64,000 bases of DNA from Bradyrhizobium sp. Rc3b (GTDB taxonomy: Bacteria > Pseudomonadota > Alphaproteobacteria > Rhizobiales > Xanthobacteraceae), in contig NZ_FOUS01000008.1 of the NCBI RefSeq assembly GCF_900114915.1, positions 248,001-312,000 on the forward strand, read 5' to 3'. The notes under the pieces were generated by a model. The model was given only the letters and a program-made list of their open reading frames with translations, made no database searches and was not told where the DNA came from. Below, piece after piece: positions 16,268 to 23,757 of this stretch. Within the stretch, counting starts at the first letter, position 1. Each line of letters begins with the position of its first letter. A program made the translations under genes and the position numbers.

Positions 16268-16288
16268 TTGGAATTAGTTTCGTTCCAA
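16268..16288. promoter_or_regulatory. Inverted repeat upstream of the TonB receptor
   Basis: TTGGAA (16268-16273) and TTCCAA (16283-16288) are separated by nine bases, 121 bp upstream of the receptor ATG and just past the mscS stop. It may be an operator. The spacing does not fit the Irr iron-control element, so no regulator is named. Confidence 0.35.
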
Positions 16289-16307
16289 CTCGCTTCGGCT
16301 GAGGCGG

Positions 16308-17084
16308 CTATGCCGCCGCCAGCAGCGCGCTCGCATGATCGAGCACCCGCTGCCTGACCGCATCAGCATCCGACGGATTCACCCTTGCGCTGACCGTCAA
16401 TTCCACGACGGGCGCCGCGGGATCTGCGGCGATCACCTTCGACACATTGACCGACGGTGCGCCGCCCTTGGCGATGCGGGGATCGTCGCGCAGCTGTTTC
16501 AGGATCTGGTCTGCCAGCGCGTTGGCCGATCCGGCCCTGACCGGAAACGCAACCTTGACCTCGCCCGTGCCGGGATAGGCGCTGCGGTTGATAATGGCCG
16601 CGCCCCACACCTGCCCGTTAGGCAACAGGATCTGCGTGTTGTCGGGCGCGACCAGCTCGGTCATGAACAGCGACAGCGACTTTACCTTGCCCGCCTTGCC
16701 GGCGACCTCGACGTCGTTACCGATGTGAAACGGCCGGAACAACAGCAGCATCACGCCGGCGGCGAGATTGGAGAGCGTGCCCTGAAGTGCCAGACCAATG
16801 GCGAGCGATGTCGCGCCCAGCACGGCAACGAGGCTCGCGGTCTGAATGCCGAACAGCTGAAGCACGGCGATGCCGACCACCGCCAGCACGCCGTAACGTG
16901 CGAGGCTGCCCACGAACAAAGTCACGAGCGGGTCGACGCGGTGCGTGACGCTCAACAGGCGCGTGACGAACCGCTGCATGGCGCCCGACAGGTACCAGCC
17001 GATCGCGAGCAGCAGGATCGCGTAAATCGCGTTCAAGCCATACAGGACGAGCGAGGCTTTCAACGTGTCGAAATTGATGGTCAT
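16308..17084 (-). CDS. Small-conductance mechanosensitive channel (MscS family)
   Basis: 258 residues with three transmembrane helices. The pore helix TM3 carries the Gly/Ala-rich signature (LGATSLAIGLALQGTLSNLA), followed by the beta domain (FRPFHIGNDVEVAGKAGKV, TQILLPNGQVWGAAIINRS) and a C-terminal alpha/beta domain. It is close in size to E. coli MscS (286). It opens under membrane tension to release solutes during hypo-osmotic shock. The ATG at 17084 has GGAG about five bases upstream; the upstream open frame runs into a REP-type repeat and is rejected. Confidence 0.93.
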   Translation of the reverse strand: MTINFDTLKASLVLYGLNAIYAILLLAIGWYLSGAMQRFVTRLLSVTHRVDPLVTLFVGSLARYGVLAVVGIAVLQLFGIQTASLVAVLGATSLAIGLALQGTLSNLAAGVMLLLFRPFHIGNDVEVAGKAGKVKSLSLFMTELVAPDNTQILLPNGQVWGAAIINRSAYPGTGEVKVAFPVRAGSANALADQILKQLRDDPRIAKGGAPSVNVSKVIAADPAAPVVELTVSARVNPSDADAVRQRVLDHASALLAAA

Positions 17085-17155
17085 GGCGGCTCCAACCCGG
17101 ACAATCCGTTGCAAACTCACTGCGGCACGAATTGATCCCGAAGGGAACACCGTCC

Positions 17156-17244
17156 CGTAGGGCGGATTAGCGAAGCGTAATCCGCCGCGTCTCTCGTCGC
17201 GGTACCAGAATGGCGGATTACGCCTTCGGCTAATCCGCCCTACG
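17156..17244. repeat. REPIN (inverted REP doublet), family A
   Basis: Two palindromic units face each other: the first at 17157-17186 (GTAG head, stem GGCGGATTA / TAATCCGCC) and the second at 17212-17243 (ending CTAC). The outer arms (CGTAGGGCGGATTAGC and its complement) pair perfectly over 16 bases. The GTAG head, stem-loop units and head-to-head pairing are the hallmarks of REP elements moved by RAYT transposases. It lies just upstream of mscS. Confidence 0.8.
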
Positions 17245-17329
17245 GCGTACAATGTCTTGCGTTGCCCGACGGGCAAAACACGCTAGCCGTAGGGCAAGGC
17301 GCGTGGGCGAAAATATTCGCCTTTACAGA

Positions 17330-17800
17330 ATTTCGGCTTTGTCGCATTGTCTCGCCACCTCACCCCGGTCAGAGGGGCGTATCGCGATCGTCACGAAACG
17401 TGGGGTGAGCTGCGGTGGACGTTCGTCACATCGGCGCGAGAGGCATTGCAGGGCGGGCAACCGTGAGCAACAGCCTATCGCGCACACGACCGGTGTGATT
17501 TGCGTACGGCAAAACCGTGTCGTCCTGACGCCCGGGGTCTGTGCGTCAAGTCTTGTGGTGATGTGTGGTGCCCGACCGGGTGCGCACGTCAGTCATCTGC
17601 AAGGCGACGGGGGCAATAGTGCATCGCTCCCCGGGGAGAGCTCGGCATAAGCCGTCAAACCACTGCGCAGGGAAGGCCGGGTTGTCCTGGCTACACCTGT
17701 ATGCCGCTGTGCAGCTTCTTGTCACGCAGGATTCGCACAGTGGACCGCGGGTGCCAGCCGGCACCCGGCCTTCCCTGCGCCCTCTGACATCTGAGGGCGA
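17330..17800. repeat. Gene-free dispersed-repeat-like region
   Basis: The 785 bases between the REPIN and the cytochrome operon hold no convincing gene. A 17-bp perfect inverted repeat (GCGCAGGGAAGGCCGGG at 17665-17681 and its complement at 17764-17780) encloses an 82-base loop. From memory, this kind of sequence (reading through the ...GRARHKP... frames) recurs in many Bradyrhizobium intergenic regions; that needs a BLASTN check. The ORFs here look like translations of the repeat. Confidence 0.5.
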
Positions 17801-18029
17801 CATGACCAATGCAGGACTCGGGCAGGAACTGTCGCGAGACCGCAGCGTTATGCTCAGTTTTCGAAAAATGCACGCAAGTTTGTCCAATTCGATCGGAATC
17901 GCGGATGCAGACGGCGCGACCAAACGTCATCACGCGTCTCCGATCTTGCGCGAGAAAATATTGGCGCAATAATGCCGCTCTACGTTGTGAGCCGGAATCA
18001 ACCGGACCAGCATTTGGAGGGCGACGAAA

Positions 18030-18737
18030 TTGTTCGCTCGCGCCGCGGCTTCAGTCGCCGTAACCATCACCTTGGCCACCATTGATGGTGCGGCCGCACA
18101 AACGGCCAACCAGCCTCCAGACACGATGGCGGCGCGGGTCGAGGCTTGCACGCCCTGTCACGGCAACAAGGGCGAAGGCACCAGCGACGTCTATTTCCCG
18201 CGGCTTGCCGGCAAGCCCGCCGGCTATCTCTACAATCAGCTGCTCGCCTTCCGCAGCGGCCGCCGCAAATATCCGCCCATGAACTATCTGCTGGAGTTTC
18301 TGCCCGATCCGTATCTGGAGGCAATGGCGGAATATTTCGCCGGCGAACATCCGCCGCTACCGCAGCCGGCGCCGAGCGAGGTCAGCAAGGACGTGCTGGC
18401 GCAGGGCGAGCTGCTCGCCACCAGCGGCGATGCCAGCCGCAACATTCCGGCCTGCGTGAGCTGCCATGGCCCGGGACTCGCAGGCATGCAACCCGGCATC
18501 CCCGGCCTGCTTGGCCTGCGCGCCAATTACATCAGCGCCCAGCTCGGCGCCTGGCGCTACGGCACCCGCACGGCGAAATCGCCAGACTGCATGCAGCAAG
18601 TCGCAGGCCATCTGACCGAGGCGGACGTCACCGCGGTCGCGGCCTGGCTCGCGACACGAGCGGCGCCCACGAACCCGGCCCCCGTGCCGAAAGGCACCTA
18701 CGCGCTGCCTTTCGGCTGCGGCAGCCAGCCCAACTGA
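18030..18737 (+). CDS. Diheme cytochrome c (c4-type)
   Basis: 235 residues. A Sec signal peptide (MFARAAASVAVTITLATIDG, probable cleavage after AAAQ) is followed by two class I cytochrome domains with heme motifs CTPCH (residues 40-44) and CVSCH (142-146); Met ligands lie in the later loops. The translation start is a TTG with GGAGG nine bases upstream (18016-18020); no better ATG exists. It is the first gene of the oxidase cluster and is probably a periplasmic electron carrier to the ba3-type oxidase encoded downstream. Confidence 0.86.
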   Translation: MFARAAASVAVTITLATIDGAAAQTANQPPDTMAARVEACTPCHGNKGEGTSDVYFPRLAGKPAGYLYNQLLAFRSGRRKYPPMNYLLEFLPDPYLEAMAEYFAGEHPPLPQPAPSEVSKDVLAQGELLATSGDASRNIPACVSCHGPGLAGMQPGIPGLLGLRANYISAQLGAWRYGTRTAKSPDCMQQVAGHLTEADVTAVAAWLATRAAPTNPAPVPKGTYALPFGCGSQPN

Positions 18738-18745
18738 CGAGGCGG

Positions 18746-20002
18746 ATGATGGGCTCGAAACTGTCGACCGCACTGTTATCGATCCAGCTCCTTGCCCTCG
18801 CCGCGCTCGCCACGGCCGCGCAGGCGCAGGACAAGAGCAGCGACATCATCGCCCGCGGTGAATATCTCGCCCGTGCCGGCGATTGCACGGCGTGCCACAC
18901 CGCGCCGGAAGGCCGCCTGTTCGCCGGCGGCCGCGCCATGCCGACGCCGTTCGGCACGCTCTACACCTCCAACATCACGCCGGACCCGGATACCGGGATC
19001 GGCAAATGGAGCGCCGACGACTTCTACAAGACCATGCACAGCGGCCGTTTCCCGGACGGCGGGTTGATCTATCCTGCCATGCCGTTCGCGTCCTACACCA
19101 AGGTGACGCGCGCCGACAGCGACGCGATCTTCGCGTATTTGCGCTCGATCGCGCCGGTGAGCCAGAAGAACAAGCCGCACGAATTGCGCTTTCCCTACGA
19201 CAACCGGCAGCTCATCCTGGGATGGCGCACGCTGTTCTTCAGCGAAGGGGAGTTCAAGCCCGATCCGAAGAAATCGGCGGAATGGAATCGCGGCGCCTAT
19301 CTCGTCGAAGGCCTCGGCCATTGCGGCATGTGCCATTCGCCGATCAATGCGCTCGGCGGCACCTCGCAATCGGATGCCTTCAAGGGCGGCCTGATCCCGA
19401 TGCAGAACTGGTACGCGCCCTCGCTGACGTCCAATCGCGAGGCCGGCCTCGGCGACTGGAGCATCAAGGACATCACCGACCTGCTCCAGACCGGCGTCTC
19501 CATGCGCGGCGTGGTCTACGGCCCGATGGCCGAGGTCGTGCACAACAGCCTGCAATATCTCAATGACGAGGACACCCGCGCGATGGCGGTGTACCTCAAG
19601 GGCATTGCGGAGCCCTCGCCTCCGCCGCCGGCAAGCTCGACGCTGCCGACCACCGAAAGCAGCCTGCTGATCAGCCTCGGCAAGACCGTCTACGACAAGC
19701 AATGCGCGAGCTGTCACGGCACGCAGGGCGAAGGCAAGCCGCCGCACTGGCCGCCGCTCGCCAACAACCAGTCGATCGAGATGCAGTCCGCGGTCAACCC
19801 AATCCGCATGGTGCTCAATGGCGGCTATCCGCCAGGCACCAAGGGCAACCCGATGCCCTACGGCATGCCGCCGTTCGCGGGCCTGTTGTCCGACAACGAG
19901 ATCGCCGCCGTCGTCTCCTACATCCGCACCGCCTGGGGCAATCGCGGCACGCCGGTCTCGGCGCGCGAGGCCAACGAGCTGCGCTCCGCACCGCTGAACT
20001 GA
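18746..20002 (+). CDS. Triheme cytochrome c (alcohol-dehydrogenase cytochrome-subunit type)
   Basis: 418 residues with an N-terminal signal peptide (LLSIQLLALAALATAAQAQ) and three heme motifs: CTACH near residue 47, CGMCH near the middle and CASCH in the last third. The layout and the blocks GGRAMPTPFGTLYTSNITPD and YLVEGLGHCGMCHSP resemble the cytochrome subunit of membrane alcohol/aldehyde dehydrogenases. No dehydrogenase subunit is adjacent, so it is more likely an electron donor for the oxidase. GAGG precedes twin ATGs (18746 and 18749). It lies eight bases after the first cytochrome gene. Confidence 0.87.
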   Translation: MMGSKLSTALLSIQLLALAALATAAQAQDKSSDIIARGEYLARAGDCTACHTAPEGRLFAGGRAMPTPFGTLYTSNITPDPDTGIGKWSADDFYKTMHSGRFPDGGLIYPAMPFASYTKVTRADSDAIFAYLRSIAPVSQKNKPHELRFPYDNRQLILGWRTLFFSEGEFKPDPKKSAEWNRGAYLVEGLGHCGMCHSPINALGGTSQSDAFKGGLIPMQNWYAPSLTSNREAGLGDWSIKDITDLLQTGVSMRGVVYGPMAEVVHNSLQYLNDEDTRAMAVYLKGIAEPSPPPPASSTLPTTESSLLISLGKTVYDKQCASCHGTQGEGKPPHWPPLANNQSIEMQSAVNPIRMVLNGGYPPGTKGNPMPYGMPPFAGLLSDNEIAAVVSYIRTAWGNRGTPVSAREANELRSAPLN

Positions 20003-20009
20003 GAATCAC

Positions 20010-20186
20010 ATGATCAACTCCGACCCGCCGACCAGCCCCGCGAGCGCCGACCAGGCCGTCGAGGAGGTCGTCGCGCAAGGCCCGTCCGGCGCGATCGTAC
20101 TCGCCGGCATCGCCACCGCCTGCGTGGTCGCGATGTGGCTCGCCTTCTATCTGTTCGTCTTCCTGCCCCGCGGATCGCTGCAATGA
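20010..20186 (+). CDS. 58-aa membrane subunit of the ba3-type oxidase (subunit IIa-like)
   Basis: A small gene from ATG 20010. The polar N-terminal half (MINSDPPTSPASADQAVEEV) is followed by one transmembrane helix (GAIVLAGIATACVVAMWLAF) and a short tail ending RGSLQ. Its stop overlaps the subunit II start as ATGA (20183-20186), which supports real translation and coupling. Thermus-type ba3 oxidases contain a comparable one-helix subunit IIa that supplies the missing first helix of subunit II. That role is inferred from size and position. Confidence 0.72.
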   Translation: MINSDPPTSPASADQAVEEVVAQGPSGAIVLAGIATACVVAMWLAFYLFVFLPRGSLQ

Positions 20187-20749
20187 GCGCAGAGGAAACT
20201 CATCACAACAGCGCCGAGGTCGCCGCCCGCGTCGAGCGGCGCTGGGCCACCATCGCCGTGATCATCATCGTGATGATGGCGCTGCTGGCGGCATTCGCCG
20301 GCATCCATCGCGCGACCATGCCGCAGCCGCGCGTCGAGATCACCGATCCCTCGCGCCTGCATCTGTCCGGCGAATTCGTCGAGAGCAATCTCGGCAGCGT
20401 GCTGGAGGCCAACGGCAATGTCACCGTGCGCGCAATCGGCCAGCAATATTCCTTCACGCCAGCCTGCATCGTGGTGCCCGCGGATACGCCGATCACGCTG
20501 CGGGCCACCAGCGCCGACGTCGTCCACGGCATCCTGATCCAGGGCACCAACGTCAACACCATGCTGGTGCCGGGCTACATCTCCGAGCAGCTGATGCGCT
20601 TCGCGAAGACCGGCGACTATCTGATGCCCTGCCAGGAGTTCTGCAGCTTTGGCCATGAGGGCATGTGGGGCAAGGTCAAGGTGATCGACAAGACCGAATT
20701 CGCCGATCGCGCGAAGGGTGGCGGGAGGCTGAGCTGTGTTGGTCAATAG
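20183..20749 (+). CDS. Cytochrome c oxidase subunit II, CuA-containing (ba3-type)
   Basis: 188 residues. One N-terminal membrane helix (TIAVIIIVMMALLAAFAGI) anchors a periplasmic cupredoxin domain with a full CuA site: His115 (DVVHGILIQ), then Cys150, Cys154, His158 and Met161 (CQEFCSFGHEGM). CuA shows it takes electrons from cytochrome c, not quinol. It is short with a single helix, as in B-family oxidases. It overlaps the small subunit by four bases and subunit I by 14. Confidence 0.93.
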   Translation: MSAEETHHNSAEVAARVERRWATIAVIIIVMMALLAAFAGIHRATMPQPRVEITDPSRLHLSGEFVESNLGSVLEANGNVTVRAIGQQYSFTPACIVVPADTPITLRATSADVVHGILIQGTNVNTMLVPGYISEQLMRFAKTGDYLMPCQEFCSFGHEGMWGKVKVIDKTEFADRAKGGGRLSCVGQ

Positions 20750-22358
20750 GAAGCTCATCCTCGCCCATTTCTGGCTGGCCTTCGCCGTATTCGGCATCGC
20801 GCTCACGCTCGGCGCCTGGCAGATGTTCATCCGCAGCCCGATCGGCACCTGGCTCTCCAACCCCGAGCTCTATTACCGCTCGCTGACCGCCCACGGCACG
20901 GTGATGGGCTACGTCTTCCCGACCCTGGTGGCGATGGCCTTCGGCTACGCCATCAGCGAGTCCGCGCTGCAGCAGCGCCTGGTCGGTGTGCGCTGGGCCT
21001 GGGCCGGATTCTGGTTGATCGTCGCCGGCAGCGTCATGGCGGTGATCCCGATCGCGCTCGGCCGCGCCTCGGTGCTCTACACCTTCTATCCGCCGCTGAT
21101 CGGCAACGTCTTCTATTATCTCGGCGTCGTCCTGGTCGTGGTCGGCTCCTGGATCTGGGTCGCGCTGATGTCGGTCAATCTGCGCGTCTGGCGCAAGGCC
21201 AATCCCGGCGCGCCAGTGCCGCTCGCCATGTTCGCCAATGTCGCGGGCTCCTACCTCTGGGCCTGGACCGCGGTCGGAGCCGCGCTCGAGCTGCTGCTGC
21301 AGATCATTCCGGTTGCGGCAGGCCTCAAGGCCACCATCGATGCCGGCCTCGCCCGCGTCTTCTTCTCCTGGACGCTGCACGCCATCGTCTATTTCTGGCT
21401 GATGCCGACCTACATCGCCTATTACACCATCGTGCCGCGCGCGATCGGCGGCCGCGTCTATTCCGACTCGATGGCGCGGATCTCCTTCATCCTGTTCCTG
21501 GTGGTGGCGATGCCGATCGGCATGCACCACACCTTTGGCGATCCACAAGTCGGCGCCGGCTTCAAGTTCATCCATTCAGCCTTCACCGCACTGGTCGCGC
21601 TGCCGACGCTGCTGACCGTGTTCACGATCTGCGCCTCGGTCGAGATCGCGGCGCGGCTGCGCGGCGGCCGCGGCATGTTCGGCTGGATCGGGGCCCTGCC
21701 CTGGGACAACCCGATGATGCTGGCGCTGGCGTTCTCCTTCGTCATGCTCGGCTTCGGCGGCGCCGGCGGCCTCATCAACATGAGCTATCAGCTCGATGCC
21801 TCGATCCACAACACGCAGTGGATCACCGGCCATTTCCACCTGATCTTCGGCGGCGCCATCGTCATCATGTATTTTGCGATTGCCTATGATCTGTGGCCGC
21901 ATCTGACCGGCCGGGAGCTGATCGATCTTCGTCTGATGCGCACCCAGCTCTGGCTGTGGTTCATCGGCATGATCGTGACGACCTTCCCGTGGCACTGGGT
22001 CGGCATTTTGGGCATGCCGCGCCGCATGGCCTATTTCGATTTCGGCGATCCCGCGATCGCGCCGCAGGCGCTCTCCGTCACCCTCTCGGCGATCGGCGGC
22101 TTCATCCTGCTGGCCTCGGGCATCATGTTCATCGTCATCCTCGCGCGCGGCATGCGCGCGCCGCAGGCCGACGCCGGGCCCTATCGCTTCGCGCTGGCCG
22201 TGCACCAGCCGACAACCGTGCCGGTCGCGCTCAACACCCACGCGCTGTGGGTGGCGCTGATGATCGGCCTCACGCTGACGAATTACGGCTATCCGATCCT
22301 GAATCTGGCGCTGAGTTCGGGCACCTCGGTGCCGGCCGTCTATGTGGGGGCGCAGTGA
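20736..22358 (+). CDS. Cytochrome c oxidase subunit I (B-family, ba3-type)
   Basis: 540 residues, polytopic. Low-spin heme ligands lie in LTAHGTVMGYVF and GHFHLIFGG. The CuB His is followed by the Tyr crosslink region (LHAIVYFWLMPTYIAYY), and IGMHHTFGDP supplies the CuB HH pair. The His-Tyr spacing and the context without a subunit III put it in the B (ba3) family of proton-pumping heme-copper oxidases, typically of high oxygen affinity. The start is a GTG with GGGAGG seven bases upstream, inside the end of subunit II. It shares one base with the next gene (TGATG). Confidence 0.94.
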   Translation: MLVNRKLILAHFWLAFAVFGIALTLGAWQMFIRSPIGTWLSNPELYYRSLTAHGTVMGYVFPTLVAMAFGYAISESALQQRLVGVRWAWAGFWLIVAGSVMAVIPIALGRASVLYTFYPPLIGNVFYYLGVVLVVVGSWIWVALMSVNLRVWRKANPGAPVPLAMFANVAGSYLWAWTAVGAALELLLQIIPVAAGLKATIDAGLARVFFSWTLHAIVYFWLMPTYIAYYTIVPRAIGGRVYSDSMARISFILFLVVAMPIGMHHTFGDPQVGAGFKFIHSAFTALVALPTLLTVFTICASVEIAARLRGGRGMFGWIGALPWDNPMMLALAFSFVMLGFGGAGGLINMSYQLDASIHNTQWITGHFHLIFGGAIVIMYFAIAYDLWPHLTGRELIDLRLMRTQLWLWFIGMIVTTFPWHWVGILGMPRRMAYFDFGDPAIAPQALSVTLSAIGGFILLASGIMFIVILARGMRAPQADAGPYRFALAVHQPTTVPVALNTHALWVALMIGLTLTNYGYPILNLALSSGTSVPAVYVGAQ

Positions 22359-23173
22359 TGAGCACGCGCGACCTCTTCACCTTCCGCAACAGCCATTTCA
22401 GGACTGGCGTCGGCATCACCGCCGCGATCTTCGTCGTCACCGCGATTGCCGGCTTCATCGTGCTGCCGTTCGCGCAGCCCTGGGTTCAGTTCGCCAATAT
22501 CTGGGACGCGATCTGCAGTGCCGCCGGCGTACCGCAGCGTGCGGCCGGCGTCACGGCGCCCGAACAGGCAAAACGCCTGTCCGGGGTCGTGCTGACCTCG
22601 AACACGTTGTCACGTCCGAGCCAGGAGGCGATCGGCCGCGGCGCGACGCTGGCGCAGCGCTGCGCGATCTGTCACGGCCCGACCGGCGTCAGCCGCGCGG
22701 ACTCACCCAATCTCGCCGGCCAGTATGCGGCCGTGATCTACAAGGAGCTGCACGATTTCCGCTCGGGTGCGCGCACCAATGCCGTGATGTCGCCGTTTGC
22801 GGTCAACCTGACAGACCAGGAGATCGCCGATCTCTCGAACTATTACGCCTATCTGCCGCGGCTTCCGGCCTATCACCCTACGCCACAACTGCCGAAACCC
22901 AACATCGTCATCTACGGCGCGCCGATGCGCGGGATCGCGCCCTGCGGCTCCTGCCATGGCAGCCTCGACAACAAGACCGGCAGCCCGTGGCTGGAGGGAC
23001 AGTCCGAGGCCTACATGAAGGCCCAGCTCCACGCCTTCGCCTCCGGTGAACGGCGCAACGACATCAGCCAGCAGATGCGCAACATCGCCCGCGCAATGAC
23101 GCCGCAGGAGATCGAGCAGGCCGCGGCGTATTACGCCTCGCAGCCGCCTGATGTGGTGAAGGCGGTGGATTGA
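22358..23173 (+). CDS. Membrane-anchored diheme cytochrome c
   Basis: 271 residues. One uncleaved-looking N-terminal helix (VGITAAIFVVTAIAGFIVLP) anchors a periplasmic part with two class I heme domains, CAICH (about residue 107) and CGSCH (about residue 202). Repeated motifs such as LAGQYAAVIYKELHDFRSGAR and LEGQSEAYMKAQLHAFASG show a c4-like duplicated fold. Translation is coupled to subunit I by TGATG. It is likely the immediate electron donor to CuA. The cluster thus encodes seven c-type hemes besides the oxidase. Confidence 0.88.
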   Translation: MSTRDLFTFRNSHFRTGVGITAAIFVVTAIAGFIVLPFAQPWVQFANIWDAICSAAGVPQRAAGVTAPEQAKRLSGVVLTSNTLSRPSQEAIGRGATLAQRCAICHGPTGVSRADSPNLAGQYAAVIYKELHDFRSGARTNAVMSPFAVNLTDQEIADLSNYYAYLPRLPAYHPTPQLPKPNIVIYGAPMRGIAPCGSCHGSLDNKTGSPWLEGQSEAYMKAQLHAFASGERRNDISQQMRNIARAMTPQEIEQAAAYYASQPPDVVKAVD

Positions 23174-23184
23174 AGTCGATTCTC

Positions 23185-23270
23185 GTAGCCCGGATGGAGC
23201 GAAGCGCAATCCGGGACGGTGCTTCGACGCGCGAACTGCCCCGGATTACGCTTCGCTCCATCCGGGCTAC
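23185..23270. repeat. REPIN, family B
   Basis: GTAGCCCGGATGGAGCGAAG at the left end and the matching inverted sequence ending CTAC at 23270 form two facing stem-loop units (CCCGGAT...ATCCGGG type) in the 110-bp convergent gap after the oxidase cluster. It has the same GTAG-headed organisation as the element at 17156 but a different stem, so it is a separate REP family. It may double as a bidirectional terminator. Confidence 0.8.
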
Positions 23271-23283
23271 AGGCGATCGACAC

Positions 23284-23751
23284 CTACGACGGCGCCAGCT
23301 TCCGCCCGTAGATCGCATCGGCCCGTTTCTCGAACGCGGTCGAGAAGCGCGCGAAGGCGGCGTCGAACATCGAGCCCATCAGCAGCGCCAGCATGCGGCT
23401 CTTGAATTCGTAGGACAGGAAGAACCCGACGTCGCAGACGCCCTCGCCTTTGGGCTCGAACGTCCAGCGATTTTCCAGGTTGCTGAAAGGACCTTGCAGA
23501 TATTCGACCAGGATCTTCAGATTGGCGCGGTCGAGGCTCACGCGGCTGGTGAAGGATTCCTTGACCAGCTTGAACGACACCGTCATGTCGGCGACCAGCA
23601 CCTCGGTGCCATCAGGCTTGGCCATGCGCTGGCGCACCTTCAGTGCGCTGCAGAGCGGCACGAATTCCGGGTAGCGCTCGACGTCGGCGACCAGATCGAA
23701 CATCTCGGTGGCGCTGTGATTGACACGGCGCTTGCTCGAAAATTTGGGCAT
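23284..23751 (-). CDS. COQ10/RatA-like START-domain protein
   Basis: 155 residues of polyketide-cyclase/START fold (HSATEMFDLVADVERYPEFVPLC, then FKLVKESFTSRVSLDRAN, GPFSNLENRWTF, CDVGFFLSYEFKS). Mitochondrial COQ10 homologues bind ubiquinone and support respiration; the E. coli homologue RatA has been called a ribosome-association toxin. In alphaproteobacteria, where it sits directly after lipA (six-base gap here), the quinone-chaperone role is more likely. Which role applies cannot be read from the sequence. Confidence 0.85.
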   Translation of the reverse strand: MPKFSSKRRVNHSATEMFDLVADVERYPEFVPLCSALKVRQRMAKPDGTEVLVADMTVSFKLVKESFTSRVSLDRANLKILVEYLQGPFSNLENRWTFEPKGEGVCDVGFFLSYEFKSRMLALLMGSMFDAAFARFSTAFEKRADAIYGRKLAPS

Positions 23752-23757
23752 GGCGGT

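Noticed and set aside
16268..16288. Irr iron-control element
   Set aside because: The nine-base spacer and TTGGAA arms do not match the usual TTTAGAA-N3-TTCTAAA arrangement.
17565..17972. 135-codon ORF in the repeat-rich gap
   Set aside because: It spans the 17-bp inverted repeat and has no RBS or domain; probably a repeat translation.
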